This document shows, in pieces, positions 9,951-19,216 of a DNA stretch of 64,000 nucleotides. The stretch is from Brachymonas wangyanguii (GTDB lineage: Bacteria > Pseudomonadota > Gammaproteobacteria > Burkholderiales > Burkholderiaceae_C), in the NCBI RefSeq assembly GCF_045055315.1, contig NZ_CP173677.1:1550001-1614000 (forward strand), given 5' to 3'. How positions within the stretch are numbered: position 1 is the stretch's first letter; the number at the start of each line of letters is the position of its first letter. The position numbers were made by a program, and so were the translations under genes. The notes under the pieces were generated by a model. It was given only the letters and a program-made list of their open reading frames with translations, ran no database searches and was not told the origin of the DNA.

Positions 9951-9980
9951 ATTATAGCTCGCACGCCAATGGAATATCAA
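9951..9980 (-). promoter_or_regulatory. sigma-70 promoter of rplS
   Basis: On the minus strand a TTGATA -35 (9975-9980), an 18-bp spacer and a perfect TATAAT -10 (9951-9956). Transcription would start near 9944, giving a leader of about 145 nt before rplS. The strength of the match fits a ribosomal protein gene separated from its usual operon. Confidence 0.75.
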
Positions 9981-10054
9981 GCACTGGCCACAGCTTACAG
10001 GCATTTTGTCGCCTGTTGTGGCCTGTCCGATACGTCCTGCCTTGCCTGCCGGAT

Positions 10055-11287
10055 TCAGGTCGGCAGCGCCAGCAGCGCCTGGGCAATATCAGCCTCGAGA
10101 TCGCGCGGGTCTTCCAGGCCGATGCAGAAGCGCACCAGCGTACCGCGTGCGAGGTGCTCAGGCCAGACCGTACGCATCTCGCCCAGGTCGTAAGGCATGA
10201 CCAGGCTGACCGGCCCACCCCAGCTGTAGCCGATGCGGAACAGCTGCAGGCTGTCGCAGAAGGCATCGATTTCGTCCTGCGTGTAATGCTCCTCGAAGAT
10301 CACGCTGACGATGCCAGCACCGGCTCCATGCGGCTGCTCGGGCGAGCTGCAGACTTCCTTCCAGCTGGCATGGCCGGGCGATTCGGGCAGGCTCGGGTGC
10401 AGCACCTGTGCCAGTTGCGGCTGCTGCTGCAGCCACTGCGCCAGATGGCGTGCGCTGCGATCCGCCGCATGGTAGCGCAGGCTCATGCTGGGCAGGCTGC
10501 GCAGCACCAGCTCCACGTCGTTCATGCCTACGCCCAGGCCCAGGCGCATATGGCTGAGCAGGATGCGGCGATGCAGCGCGGGATCGCGCGTGATGACGCT
10601 GCCCATCAGCACATCGGCCCCGCCGCTCGGGTACTTGGTCAGGGCATGCGCGCTGATGTCGACGCCAATTGCCTCGTCGCTGTCGGGATCGCCACAGCGC
10701 AGCAGGTCGAACGGCTGGAACGCCAGACCGGCGCCCCAGGTATTGTCGAGCGCGGTCAGCACGCCCAAGTCGCGGCACAGGCGTGCCTGCGCCACCAGAT
10801 CGGGAAACTCCAGCGTGACGGAGCCGGCTGCTTCCAGCCAGACCAAGCGCGTGCTCGGCCCGATCTTGTCGGCCAGGTCATTCACGTCCATCGGGTCGTA
10901 ATAGCGATGGCTGATGCCCCAGTGCTCCAGCTCGCCCTCGGCCAGCGTCTTGCTCGGGCCGTAGGCATTGTCGGGAATCAGCACCTCGTCACCGGCATGC
11001 AGCAACGCCAGGTTGACGCAGGCAATCGCGGCCAGGCCGCTGGGCACCAGCACCGCGTGCAGGCCGCCCTCGATGCTGCACAGGCGCTGCTCCAGCGTAT
11101 AGCTGGTCGGCGTGCCATGCAGGCCATAGGTGTAGCCGCTCTTGTCCAGCCAGGTGCGCTGGCGCATGGCGGCGATATTCGGGAAGAACACGGTCGAGGC
11201 CTTGCAGACCGGCTGCTGCGGCGCCTCGAAGTCGGCCGGGGCCTGGTAGGGATCGTGGATGATGCGGGTGGGGATGTGCTGGCTCAT
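10055..11287 (-). CDS. metC: cystathionine beta-lyase, Cys/Met-metabolism PLP enzyme
   Basis: A PLP-dependent lyase expected to convert cystathionine to homocysteine, pyruvate and ammonia in methionine synthesis. In the 410-residue protein the PLP lysine is K218 in AHALTKYPSGG. Ring-stacking and phosphate-binding features lie in GYTYGLHGTPTSYTLEQRL and VPSGLAAIA, and the cofactor Asp in ALDNTWGAG. The start MSQHIPTRIIHDPY at 11287 is favoured; the ORF is open 24 codons further but without homology. The cystathionine gamma-synthase/lyase family is hard to separate by eye; beta-lyase is favoured by overall resemblance. No SAM riboswitch is visible. Confidence 0.85.
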   Translation of the reverse strand: MSQHIPTRIIHDPYQAPADFEAPQQPVCKASTVFFPNIAAMRQRTWLDKSGYTYGLHGTPTSYTLEQRLCSIEGGLHAVLVPSGLAAIACVNLALLHAGDEVLIPDNAYGPSKTLAEGELEHWGISHRYYDPMDVNDLADKIGPSTRLVWLEAAGSVTLEFPDLVAQARLCRDLGVLTALDNTWGAGLAFQPFDLLRCGDPDSDEAIGVDISAHALTKYPSGGADVLMGSVITRDPALHRRILLSHMRLGLGVGMNDVELVLRSLPSMSLRYHAADRSARHLAQWLQQQPQLAQVLHPSLPESPGHASWKEVCSSPEQPHGAGAGIVSVIFEEHYTQDEIDAFCDSLQLFRIGYSWGGPVSLVMPYDLGEMRTVWPEHLARGTLVRFCIGLEDPRDLEADIAQALLALPT

Positions 11288-11322
11288 GGGAAGATGATAA
11301 CCGCCCTCGCCTGCCCACGGCA

Positions 11323-11880
11323 TCAGGCCTGGCCCTTGCCCGCCTTGTACTCGCGCCACCAGCGGCTGGCAAACCAGATCAGGCTGATCAGCACATAGCT
11401 GAACAGGCCGAAGGCCGTGGCCAGGATCACCAGACCGACCATCAACGGCTTGCCCATCAGCTTCAGGCGCTGCCAGAAACCCAGCTGTTTTTCTTCCTTC
11501 AGCTGCTTCTGCAGCTTGTCGGCATTGGCCTGCGCCGGTGCGCGCTGCTCCGGCTCATTGCCCAGCACCACGTTGCCGAGCTGGTAGGCCAGGTAATAGA
11601 CCGGGGCAAAGGTGATCGGGTTGCTGACGAAAGTGCTGGCAGCGGCAGCCGGCAGGTTGGCACGCAGGGCCACGGCGGCAATCGCCGATGCCGGAATCTG
11701 CGCAATCGGCACCAGCATGCCGAAGAACACGCCCAATGCCACCCCCAGCGCCACACCATGGCGCGACCAGACCCAGAGCGATGGACGCCCGAGCCAAGGT
11801 GCCAGCCAGCCCAGCCAGCGACTTTGGCGCAGCTTTTCTTCCGTCGGGATCCAGCGTTGGTACCAGGGGGCGGGGTTCAT
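11323..11880 (-). CDS. DUF2062 membrane protein
   Basis: A 185-residue protein with the DUF2062 pattern: a basic amphipathic N-terminus (WYQRWIPTEEKLRQSRWL), a glycine-rich helix HGVALGVALGVFFGMLVPI, and the signature FVSNPITFAPVYYLAYQLG. A further membrane segment follows near the C-terminus (VGLVILATAFGLFSYVLISLIWF). The function is unknown; it is found widely in Betaproteobacteria. It lies eight bases downstream of a phosphoribosyltransferase gene and is probably co-transcribed with it. Confidence 0.85.
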   Translation of the reverse strand: MNPAPWYQRWIPTEEKLRQSRWLGWLAPWLGRPSLWVWSRHGVALGVALGVFFGMLVPIAQIPASAIAAVALRANLPAAAASTFVSNPITFAPVYYLAYQLGNVVLGNEPEQRAPAQANADKLQKQLKEEKQLGFWQRLKLMGKPLMVGLVILATAFGLFSYVLISLIWFASRWWREYKAGKGQA

Positions 11881-11888
11881 GAAGGGGA

Positions 11889-12422
11889 CTACAAATCCTG
11901 TTTGGCGTTCTTCTGCTGCAAATCCTGCAGGCTCAGCTTGTCATAGATTTCAAACGGCTGGTGGATCCACGGACTGGTCGGCAGGTGCTGGGCCGCGTAG
12001 TCGGGACGCCTGCTCGATATCCCCTTGGTCCAGATCACGGCCGTGCGCAATTCGGTGATGGCCGGATGGCGTTCACGCAGCATGTTGGTGACGGCGTGCA
12101 GCGTCTGGCCACTGTCGGTCAGGTCATCCACCAGCAGCACCGGGCCGATCAGCGCCGGCAGCGTAGTGCTGATGGCGGTCGACATGTGCAGCTCGCCCTG
12201 GGTCGTGCCGTCATCGTCTCGGTAGGAGCTGACCGCCAGGATCGCCAGCGGCACACGGAACAGCCGGCTCAGGACATCGCCTGGCCGCAGGCCGCCACGT
12301 GCCAGGCAAATGATGGTGGCAAACTGCCAGCCCGAGTCATGGATCTGCAGCGCCAGCCGCTCGATCAGCCGCTGGTACTCCTCGTGATGCACATACAGGT
12401 GCTCGCCATTTTCAGTCAACAT
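11889..12422 (-). CDS. phosphoribosyltransferase family protein
   Basis: A 177-residue type I phosphoribosyltransferase. The PRPP-binding motif is VLLVDDLTDSGQTL near residue 97, with the beta-strand CLARGGLRPGDVLSRL before it. It resembles the purine/xanthine-guanine PRTase-like proteins that follow purA in betaproteobacteria. The substrate is not clear. The ATG at 12422 is preferred over an upstream GTG because AAGGGG lies eight bases before it. The gene lies 74 nt downstream of purA, consistent with a purine salvage role. Confidence 0.85.
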   Translation of the reverse strand: MLTENGEHLYVHHEEYQRLIERLALQIHDSGWQFATIICLARGGLRPGDVLSRLFRVPLAILAVSSYRDDDGTTQGELHMSTAISTTLPALIGPVLLVDDLTDSGQTLHAVTNMLRERHPAITELRTAVIWTKGISSRRPDYAAQHLPTSPWIHQPFEIYDKLSLQDLQQKNAKQDL

Positions 12423-12496
12423 GTCTGCCACCCCTTTCGGTCAAGGAGCTGTCGTGAAGCCGACTGCGCCAGCCCTGCATTGTCCCCGATCAGCCT

Positions 12497-13888
12497 TCAG
12501 GCTGCAAAGGGGTGGTGCATCATGATGGTATGGTCACGATCCGGGCTGGTGGAGATCACGTGCACCGGCACACCGGTGGTTTCCTCGATGCGCTTCAGGT
12601 ACTGGCGTGCCTCCAGCGGCAGCTTGTCGTACTCGGTCACGCCCACGGTGGACTCGGTCCAGCCCGGCAGCGTTTCGTAGATCGGCTGGCACTTGGCGAT
12701 GTCTTCCGCGCCCAGCGGCAGGATGTCGATGCGCTCGCCATCCAGCTCGTAGCCGACGCACAGCTGCAGCTCGCTCAGGCCATCCAGCACATCCAGCTTG
12801 GTGATGCACAGGCCGCTCAGGCCGTTGACCTGGGCGCTGCGCTTCAGCAGTGCGGCATCGAACCAGCCACAACGGCGGCTGCGGCCGGTGGTCACGCCAC
12901 GCTCGGCACCGACCACGCTCATGTGGTAACCCGGTGTGCCTTCGGTTTCCCAATCCAGTTCGGTGGGGAACGGACCGCCACCGACGCGCGTGCAGTAGGC
13001 CTTGGTGATGCCCAGCACGTAGTGCAGCAGGCTCGGGCCGACACCGGCACCAGCCGCGGCATTGCCAGCCACGCAGTTGCTGGAGGTGACAAAGGGATAG
13101 GTACCGTGGTCAATGTCCAGCAGCGTGCCCTGGGCGCCTTCGAACAGGATGTTGCCACCCGCCTTGTGCAGCTCGTTCAGCTCGCGCGAGGTATCGGCAA
13201 TCATCGGGCGCAGCTGCTCAGCGTGCTCTGTCGCCTGGGCCAGCACGGCGTCATAGCTGATCTGGCCGTTGACCAGGCAAGGCTGCAGCGCCGGGCCAAA
13301 ATCGATGCTGGCGGCGTCGTAGCGCTCGGCCAGCAGGAAGTTGTACAGTTCCACCAGTTCGGCCAGCTTGGCAGCAAAGCGCTCAGGGTGCTTCAGGTCC
13401 TGCACGCGCAGCGCACGGCGGGCGATCTTGTCTTCGTAGGCCGGGCCAATGCCACGGCCGGTCGTGCCGATCTTCTCGGTGCCGGCCTTGACCTTGTAGG
13501 CTTCACGGGCGATGTCCAGTGCCGCGTGGAACGGCAGGATCAGCGGGCAGGCCTCGCTGATGCGCAGACGCGAACGCACCTCGACACCGGCTTTTTCCAG
13601 GCCTGCGATTTCTTCCAGCAGCTTGGCGGCAGACACCACCACGCCATTGCCGATATAGCATTGGACGCCCGGACGCATGATGCCGCTGGGAATCAGGTGC
13701 AGCGCGGTCTTGACGCCGTTGATCACCAGCGTATGGCCGGCGTTGTGGCCGCCCTGGAAGCGTGCCACGGCCTGGGCACTTTCGGTCAGCCAGTCGACCA
13801 GCTTGCCCTTGCCCTCATCGCCCCACTGGGTTCCGACCACCACGACGTTGCGCCCCTTGGCGATCTGGACATCCAGGTTGTTGCTCAT
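12497..13888 (-). CDS. purA: adenylosuccinate synthetase
   Basis: Catalyses GTP-dependent conversion of IMP and aspartate to adenylosuccinate, the first committed step to AMP. Visible are the P-loop-like GTQWGDEGKGK near residue 18, the IMP-site GGHNAGHT, the TGRGIGPAYEDK loop, and the C-terminal GTP/aspartate region VTTGRSRRCGWFD and VISTSPDRDHTI. At 463 residues it is about 30 longer than the E. coli enzyme, partly by an N-terminal extension. The start ATG at 13888 follows GAGGAAAC. It follows hisZ by 52 nt, a pairing common in Proteobacteria. Confidence 0.97.
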   Translation of the reverse strand: MSNNLDVQIAKGRNVVVVGTQWGDEGKGKLVDWLTESAQAVARFQGGHNAGHTLVINGVKTALHLIPSGIMRPGVQCYIGNGVVVSAAKLLEEIAGLEKAGVEVRSRLRISEACPLILPFHAALDIAREAYKVKAGTEKIGTTGRGIGPAYEDKIARRALRVQDLKHPERFAAKLAELVELYNFLLAERYDAASIDFGPALQPCLVNGQISYDAVLAQATEHAEQLRPMIADTSRELNELHKAGGNILFEGAQGTLLDIDHGTYPFVTSSNCVAGNAAAGAGVGPSLLHYVLGITKAYCTRVGGGPFPTELDWETEGTPGYHMSVVGAERGVTTGRSRRCGWFDAALLKRSAQVNGLSGLCITKLDVLDGLSELQLCVGYELDGERIDILPLGAEDIAKCQPIYETLPGWTESTVGVTEYDKLPLEARQYLKRIEETTGVPVHVISTSPDRDHTIMMHHPFAA

Positions 13889-13940
13889 TGCAGTTTCCTC
13901 GTTCAAAAAATGGGGGTTGCCGACATTCACGCCCGCGGCA

Positions 13941-15131
13941 TCAGGCTTGTACAGTCAGGGGCTGTTCCACCCACTGACCCTGCTGTTGCACCAGTTCGCT
14001 CTGGCAGTGCATGCCTTCCTGGCCTTCGTCAGGCGATTGGCCGGGGAAGCGCACCACCACGGTGCGCCCCTGGGCGCGCAGTGCGCGCACGGCCTGGCGC
14101 CAGTCCAGGTCCTCGCGCCAGTGCGCCAGGATGGCCTGCGGCTGGGCAGCGGCGGGCGTGAGCGCGCTGACGGCGCGCACGTCCATGCTGAAACCAACGG
14201 CCGGACGGTTGCGGCCATAGACCGCACCGACCTCGTTGTAGCGGCCACCGCGTACCAGTGCATCGGGACTGCCCGGCAGGTAGATGGCAAAGCGGATGCC
14301 GCTGTAATAGGAATAGCCACGCAGATCGGCCAGGTCCAGCAGCACTTCGGCCTGCGGATGGGTGCGGCGCAGCTGCTGGGCCAGCCAGGCGATATCGTTC
14401 AGGGCCGAGGTGATGGCCGGCAGCGGCGGCAGCACGGCACGCGCGCGCTCCAGCACGGCATCGACGCCGCCATACAGGCCGAGCAGTGCCAACAATTGCT
14501 CTTGCACGGCTTCGGGCAGTGCAGCAGCAGCTTCGCGCAGCGCTTCGGCATTCTTGGTGATCAGGGCGTCCTGGATGCTGTTGGCGTCTACCGCCCTATC
14601 AGCCGCCTGAGCCAGCAGCGCCGGCACGATACTGGCCTCGGCCAGGTCCACTACCAGGCCCTGTTCCATCGGCACATCGACCGCCGCCAGGGTATCCAGC
14701 GCCAGCGCCAGGCTTTCGAGCTCGGCACCGATGCCTTCGTAGCCGTACATTTCGGCACCGAACTGCAGCGGTTCACGGCTGGCGCCAGGCTGGGACGGAC
14801 GCGTGTGCAGCACCGGGCCACAATAGCACAGGCGCGTGACGCCGGGACGATTGAGCAGGTGCGCATCAATGCGGGCGACCTGCTGCGTGGTGTCGGAGCG
14901 CACGCCAATGGTGCGGCCGGAAAGCAGATCCACCATCTTGAAGGTCTGCATGTGCAGCGCCTTGCCGGTGCCTGTCAGCAGGGATTCGATATGCTCCACC
15001 AGTGGCGGCATGACCAGCTCATAGCCGTAGCTGCCCGCAGTGTCGAGCAAGGCACGGCGATGCGCTTCGATGAGGCGTGCCTCGGCGGGCAGCACATCAG
15101 AAATATAGTCGGGAAGTACCCAGGCTGACAT
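13941..15131 (-). CDS. hisZ: ATP phosphoribosyltransferase regulatory subunit HisZ
   Basis: A paralogue of histidyl-tRNA synthetase that lacks aminoacylation activity and forms the ATP phosphoribosyltransferase with short HisG, the first enzyme of histidine synthesis. The 396-residue sequence has the class II core (SYGYELVMPPLVEHIESLL, FKMVDLLSGRTIGVRSDTT, and the LRGYSYYSGIRFAIY motif). It lacks the C-terminal anticodon-binding domain of HisRS. No his operon is nearby. The start is the ATG at 15129-15131. Confidence 0.93.
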   Translation of the reverse strand: MSAWVLPDYISDVLPAEARLIEAHRRALLDTAGSYGYELVMPPLVEHIESLLTGTGKALHMQTFKMVDLLSGRTIGVRSDTTQQVARIDAHLLNRPGVTRLCYCGPVLHTRPSQPGASREPLQFGAEMYGYEGIGAELESLALALDTLAAVDVPMEQGLVVDLAEASIVPALLAQAADRAVDANSIQDALITKNAEALREAAAALPEAVQEQLLALLGLYGGVDAVLERARAVLPPLPAITSALNDIAWLAQQLRRTHPQAEVLLDLADLRGYSYYSGIRFAIYLPGSPDALVRGGRYNEVGAVYGRNRPAVGFSMDVRAVSALTPAAAQPQAILAHWREDLDWRQAVRALRAQGRTVVVRFPGQSPDEGQEGMHCQSELVQQQGQWVEQPLTVQA

Positions 15132-15197
15132 GGGAAAAAATGGGGGCTGTTAAAAAGAGGATTCTACCCGGTTTGCATCTGGCTGTGGCGCGTGGCC

Positions 15198-15386
15198 TCA
15201 GCCCGCGATCAGCCAGTACAGCAGCAGCCCGGCGGCGACGCTGGCAAAGCCGAACAGGCGGATCTGCTGGTCCGGGAGCTGTACCAGGCGCTGGAAGGTC
15301 TCGCGCCAGCTGCGCGGCAGCAGCAAGGGAAACAGGCCTTCAAACATCAGCATGAAGGCCAACGCCAGCCACAGGACATCATCCAT
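15198..15386 (-). CDS. DUF2065 (YjeT-like) small membrane protein
   Basis: A 62-residue protein of two membrane helices (LWLALAFMLMFEGLFPLLL and FASVAAGLLLYWLI) with the family's conserved EGL..P..W loop. DUF2065 genes sit between hflC and hisZ or purA in many Proteobacteria, as here. The role is unknown, perhaps as an accessory of HflKC. Confidence 0.85.
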   Translation of the reverse strand: MDDVLWLALAFMLMFEGLFPLLLPRSWRETFQRLVQLPDQQIRLFGFASVAAGLLLYWLIAG

Positions 15387-15412
15387 GGCAGCTGGCGCGC
15401 AGGCCGCGGCAA

Positions 15413-16312
15413 TCAGTCATTGCCGCCGGCACCACCCTGGCGATAGGTGCCGAAGAACTTGCTGTTCTGCGGATCCACCACGATCAGGTCACCCTTGGCA
15501 TCGAAGCTCTTGCGGTAGGCTTCCAGACCCCGGTAGAAGTTGGCGAACTGCGGGTTCTTGCCAAACGATTCGCCATAGATGCGGGTTGCCTCGGCATCGC
15601 CCTCACCCTTGACGCGCTGGGCATCACGGTAGGCTTCGGCAATCGTCACGTCACGCTGGCGGTCGGCTTCGGCGCGGATCTTCTCGCCTTCGGCGTTACC
15701 AGTGGAGCGCAGCTCGTTGGCCACGCGTTCACGTTCGGCCTGCATGCGGCGGTAGACCGATTCGGTAATCGCCTCGGCGTAGTCGGCACGCGTCACGCGC
15801 ACGTCCACGATCTCGATGCCCCAGGCCTTGGTGCCACCGGTCACGGCGCCCACCACCTGCTCCTTCACGTTGTCCATCAGCTCGTCGCGCTTGCTGGACA
15901 GGATCTGCTTCACGGTGTACTTGTTGACTTCCTGCTGGAAGGCATCGCGCACCACGCGCGACAGCTGCACGCTGCCGGCAGCCTCGTCGAGGCCAACGTT
16001 ACGGATATAGGCCTGCGGATCGGCGATGCGCCAGCGCACGTACCAGTCGATCACCAGGCGCTGTTTCTCGGCCGTCAGCACCGATTCGTTGTTCTGGCTG
16101 TCCAGCGTCAGCAGACGCTTGTCGACAAAGCGCACGTTCTGGAACGGCGGCGGCATCTTCACGTACAAGCCGGGCTCGCTGATCACGCGGTTGATCTGTC
16201 CCATGTTGTAGACCACGCCAAACTGGCGCTGGTCCACCACGAACAGCAGGGTACTGGCCGCCACCAGGGCGATGAACAGTCCAACGACGAAGGTTATCAA
16301 TTTGTTATTCAT
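15413..16312 (-). CDS. hflC: HflC, membrane protease modulator
   Basis: HflC with HflK forms the large periplasmic SPFH-domain assembly around FtsH and modulates its proteolysis. The 299-residue protein has one N-terminal membrane anchor (LITFVVGLFIALVAASTLLFVV), then the SPFH domain (residues about 20-200) and a helical stretch (about 195-240). The gene follows hflK by 38 nt. Confidence 0.96.
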   Translation of the reverse strand: MNNKLITFVVGLFIALVAASTLLFVVDQRQFGVVYNMGQINRVISEPGLYVKMPPPFQNVRFVDKRLLTLDSQNNESVLTAEKQRLVIDWYVRWRIADPQAYIRNVGLDEAAGSVQLSRVVRDAFQQEVNKYTVKQILSSKRDELMDNVKEQVVGAVTGGTKAWGIEIVDVRVTRADYAEAITESVYRRMQAERERVANELRSTGNAEGEKIRAEADRQRDVTIAEAYRDAQRVKGEGDAEATRIYGESFGKNPQFANFYRGLEAYRKSFDAKGDLIVVDPQNSKFFGTYRQGGAGGND

Positions 16313-16350
16313 CTGACTCAGTCTCTTGCAAATCTGGTCGGGTGGTCCGC

Positions 16351-17805
16351 TCAGGAACCGGTACGGCTGCGCGCCGTGGTGCTGGTTTCACGCGTGCGTG
16401 CATCGGCCGGGGCTGCCGGAGTCGATGCCGCTGCTGCCGGTGCCGGAGCTGCTGCAGCCGGAGCCGCCGCTGCGGTAGCGCCCTGTTGCGTCTGCTGGAT
16501 GATCTTGTCCAGCGGCAGGTAGAGCATGCTGCCCTGGCGCGTATCGACCATGATCTTGGTGACCTTGCCGTAGATTTCCTGCATGGTGTCGTTGTACATG
16601 CGGTCACGCGTGGCCTGCGGTGCCTTCTGGTACTCGGGCAGGATCGAGCTGAAGCGTGCCGAATCACCCTCGGCCTGTGCCACCACCTGGGCCTTGTAGG
16701 CCTCGGATTCGGAGCGCAGGCGCGATGCGGTACCGGTGGCCAGCGGCACGACGCGGTTGGCATAGGCCTGGGCCTCGTTCTTGGCACGTTCGGCTTCCTG
16801 GCCGGCCTTCAACACGTCGTCAAATGCGGCCTGTACCTGCTCCGGCGGACGCACGCCGCCCTGCTGCAGGTTCACGCCCACCACATCGATACCAACCTGG
16901 TAGCGATCCAGGATCTGCTGCATCAGTTGGCGCACGCGCGGCGCGATCTGCTCACGCTCCTCGGCCAGCGCCGCGTCCATGCGCATGCTGCCGATCACTT
17001 CACGCACCGCGGTTTCGGCGGCCTGGATCACGGCCTGGTCCGGATTGCGGCTGGCAAACAGGTAGTCACGCGCATTGCTCAGGCGGTACTGCACGGCAAA
17101 GTTGATCTCGACGATGTTCTCGTCGGAGGTCAGCATGGCCGACTCGCGCAGGCCAGTGCTCTGGATGATGTTCTCGCCACCGATGTCGACCGAGCGGATC
17201 TGGGTCACGTTGACGGTTTCGTGGCGTTCGATCGGGTACGGCAGCGTCCAGTTGATACCGGCACCGACGGTGGAACGGTAGGAGCCAAAGCGCGTGATGA
17301 CCGACTGCTGGCCTTCCTGCACGATGAAGAAGCCGCTGAGCAGCCACATCACCAGCAGCACGCCAGCGATCAGGCCAATGCCGATGCGCGTGCCCTTGCT
17401 GTTGCCACCATCCGGGCCGCGGTTCCAGCCGGGGAAGCCACCGCCGCCACCGTTGCTGCCACTACCGCCCTGCTGGCCGCCCTTGTTGCCGCCAAACAGG
17501 CCGCCCAGCTTGCGGTTCAGGTCCTGCCAGAGTTCGTCCAGATCCGGCGGGCCGTTATCGGGGCGCTTGCCCGGATTCGGGCGCTGCGGCGGTTGCGGCG
17601 GACGCTCGTCGTTCTGGTGGTTCTGCGGATCGCGCCCGGCAGCCGGACGGTCATCGTCCTGGTCGCCACGGCCCCAACGCGGATCGTTGAGGTTGAACAT
17701 GCGCTGCCAGGAAGCAGGCAGGGCCTGCGCCAGACGCTGCCAGGCAGCCGGCCGGCGCGAGCCTGCAGAAGGACGGGAGGAATAGGTGTCGTTCATCGAA
17801 TCCAT
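16351..17805 (-). CDS. hflK: HflK, membrane protease modulator
   Basis: Partner of HflC in the FtsH-associated SPFH complex. The 484-residue protein starts with a long disordered segment (about 1-135) rich in Pro, Asp and Asn with a glycine-rich run, then a membrane anchor (IGIGLIAGVLLVMWLLSGFFIV). The SPFH domain and a helical arm follow, ending in an Ala/Pro-rich tail. An alternative start three codons later (MNDTYSS) is equally possible. hflX ends 184 nt upstream. Confidence 0.95.
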   Translation of the reverse strand: MDSMNDTYSSRPSAGSRRPAAWQRLAQALPASWQRMFNLNDPRWGRGDQDDDRPAAGRDPQNHQNDERPPQPPQRPNPGKRPDNGPPDLDELWQDLNRKLGGLFGGNKGGQQGGSGSNGGGGGFPGWNRGPDGGNSKGTRIGIGLIAGVLLVMWLLSGFFIVQEGQQSVITRFGSYRSTVGAGINWTLPYPIERHETVNVTQIRSVDIGGENIIQSTGLRESAMLTSDENIVEINFAVQYRLSNARDYLFASRNPDQAVIQAAETAVREVIGSMRMDAALAEEREQIAPRVRQLMQQILDRYQVGIDVVGVNLQQGGVRPPEQVQAAFDDVLKAGQEAERAKNEAQAYANRVVPLATGTASRLRSESEAYKAQVVAQAEGDSARFSSILPEYQKAPQATRDRMYNDTMQEIYGKVTKIMVDTRQGSMLYLPLDKIIQQTQQGATAAAAPAAAAPAPAAAASTPAAPADARTRETSTTARSRTGS

Positions 17806-17988
17806 GGGTATTCAGGGGTCGGGTCTGGAACGGTCCCAGATACGCAAATCATGGCCTGGCTGCCGCAAGGGCAAGGCCACCATGCTGTCAGATGGGGACG
17901 CTGGCGCCGAATGGAAGACTATACCAGTCAACTCGGCGCCTTTCGTGGCACAGGGACTTGTTGGTGCCCTGCAGCAAGCGGAAAAAAC

Positions 17989-19167
17989 TCAATCAAATCG
18001 CACGTCTGGCTCGTCGTCGCGGGCAGCAGGCATGCCAGGGACATGCGTCGCTTCCCACTTGGCGCGGGCTGCTTCGGCCATGAAATCGCGCAGCGCTTCG
18101 AGGTTGTCGCCGGTGCTGGCACTCAGGTAGAGACGCGGCACCTGGCGGTGGGCGATCTCGTAGCTGTCGAACAGCTGCGTGGGCAAGCGATCCGGCAGCA
18201 CCGCATCGAGCTTGTTGAACACCAGCAGCTGCGGAATGCTGTCGGCGCCGATTTCCTCCAGCACCTGCTGCACCTCGTTGATCTGCTCTACCCATTCCGG
18301 GCTGGAGGCATCGACCACGTGCAGCAGCAGGTCGGCGTCGACGGCTTCCTGCAGCGTGGCCTCGAAAGCCTCGACCAGGCCGTGCGGCAGATCTCGGATG
18401 AAGCCCACGGTGTCGGACAGCGAGATGCTGCGGCCCAGCTGCGCCAGATAAAGCTGGCGCGTGGTGGTATCGAGTGTGGCAAACAGCTGGTCGGCGGCAT
18501 AGGCGCGCGCCTTGACCAGGGCGTTGAACAGCGTGGACTTGCCGGCGTTGGTATAACCGACCAGCGACACGGTAAAGGTACCGGTGCGCTGGCGCTGGCG
18601 CCGTTGCGTGCTGCGCTGGCGCTTGACCTTTTCCAGCTGGGTGCGGGTGCGCTTGATGGCATCGCCAATCATGCGGCGGTCCAGCTCGATCTGGGTTTCA
18701 CCAGGGCCGCCACGCATGCCGATACCGCCAGCCTGGCGTTCCAGGTGGCTCCATCGGCGTACCAGCCGGGTGCTGAGGTATTGGAGGCGTGCCAGTTCGA
18801 CCTGCAGCTTGCCTTCGTGGCTGCGCGCGCGCTGGGCGAAGATTTCCAGGATCAGCATGGTGCGGTCGTTGACCGCGCGCTGCAGGGCACGTTCCAGGTT
18901 GCGCTGCTGCGCCGGGCTCAGGGCCTGGTCGAAGAGGATTTCATCGGCGCCGTGCTGCTCGGCGAGCAAGGCGATTTCCTCGGCCTTGCCGCTGCCGACG
19001 AACAGGGCCGGATCGGGGGCCTTGCGCTTGCAGGTGATGCGGGCTACCGGCTCCAGGCCGGCGGTCTGGGCCAGCAGGCCCAGTTCGGCCAGTTCCGCAT
19101 CAAAATGCGGCGAGCCGAAATCGACGCCCACCAGTATCGCGCGGGGGCGCTCGGATTGTTCTTGCAT
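17989..19167 (-). CDS. hflX: ribosome-splitting GTPase HflX
   Basis: HflX binds the 50S subunit and splits stalled ribosomes under stress. In the 392-residue protein the N-terminal HflX domain includes VDFGSPHFDAELAELGLLA and the conserved DEILFDQALSPAQQRNLE. A glycine-rich linker (GGIGMRGGPGETQIELDRR) leads to the GTPase: G1 VGYTNAGKSTLFN, G3 DTVGFI, G4 VFNKLD. It follows hfq by 49 nt, the conserved hfq-hflX-hflK-hflC order. A perfect 7-bp hairpin (19192-19209) separates it from hfq, without a T-tract, and may be a processing or partial termination site. Confidence 0.97.
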   Translation of the reverse strand: MQEQSERPRAILVGVDFGSPHFDAELAELGLLAQTAGLEPVARITCKRKAPDPALFVGSGKAEEIALLAEQHGADEILFDQALSPAQQRNLERALQRAVNDRTMLILEIFAQRARSHEGKLQVELARLQYLSTRLVRRWSHLERQAGGIGMRGGPGETQIELDRRMIGDAIKRTRTQLEKVKRQRSTQRRQRQRTGTFTVSLVGYTNAGKSTLFNALVKARAYAADQLFATLDTTTRQLYLAQLGRSISLSDTVGFIRDLPHGLVEAFEATLQEAVDADLLLHVVDASSPEWVEQINEVQQVLEEIGADSIPQLLVFNKLDAVLPDRLPTQLFDSYEIAHRQVPRLYLSASTGDNLEALRDFMAEAARAKWEATHVPGMPAARDDEPDVRFD

Positions 19168-19216
19168 GTGGGGGAATGTGGGCTGGCCACAGGCGCACCG
19201 CAGTGCGCCCGGGGGA

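Noticed and set aside
9957..10054. Terminator of metC at the inverted repeat ACAGGC/GCCTGT
   Set aside because: The stem is six base pairs with an 8-nt loop and no T-tract on the metC strand; too weak to call.
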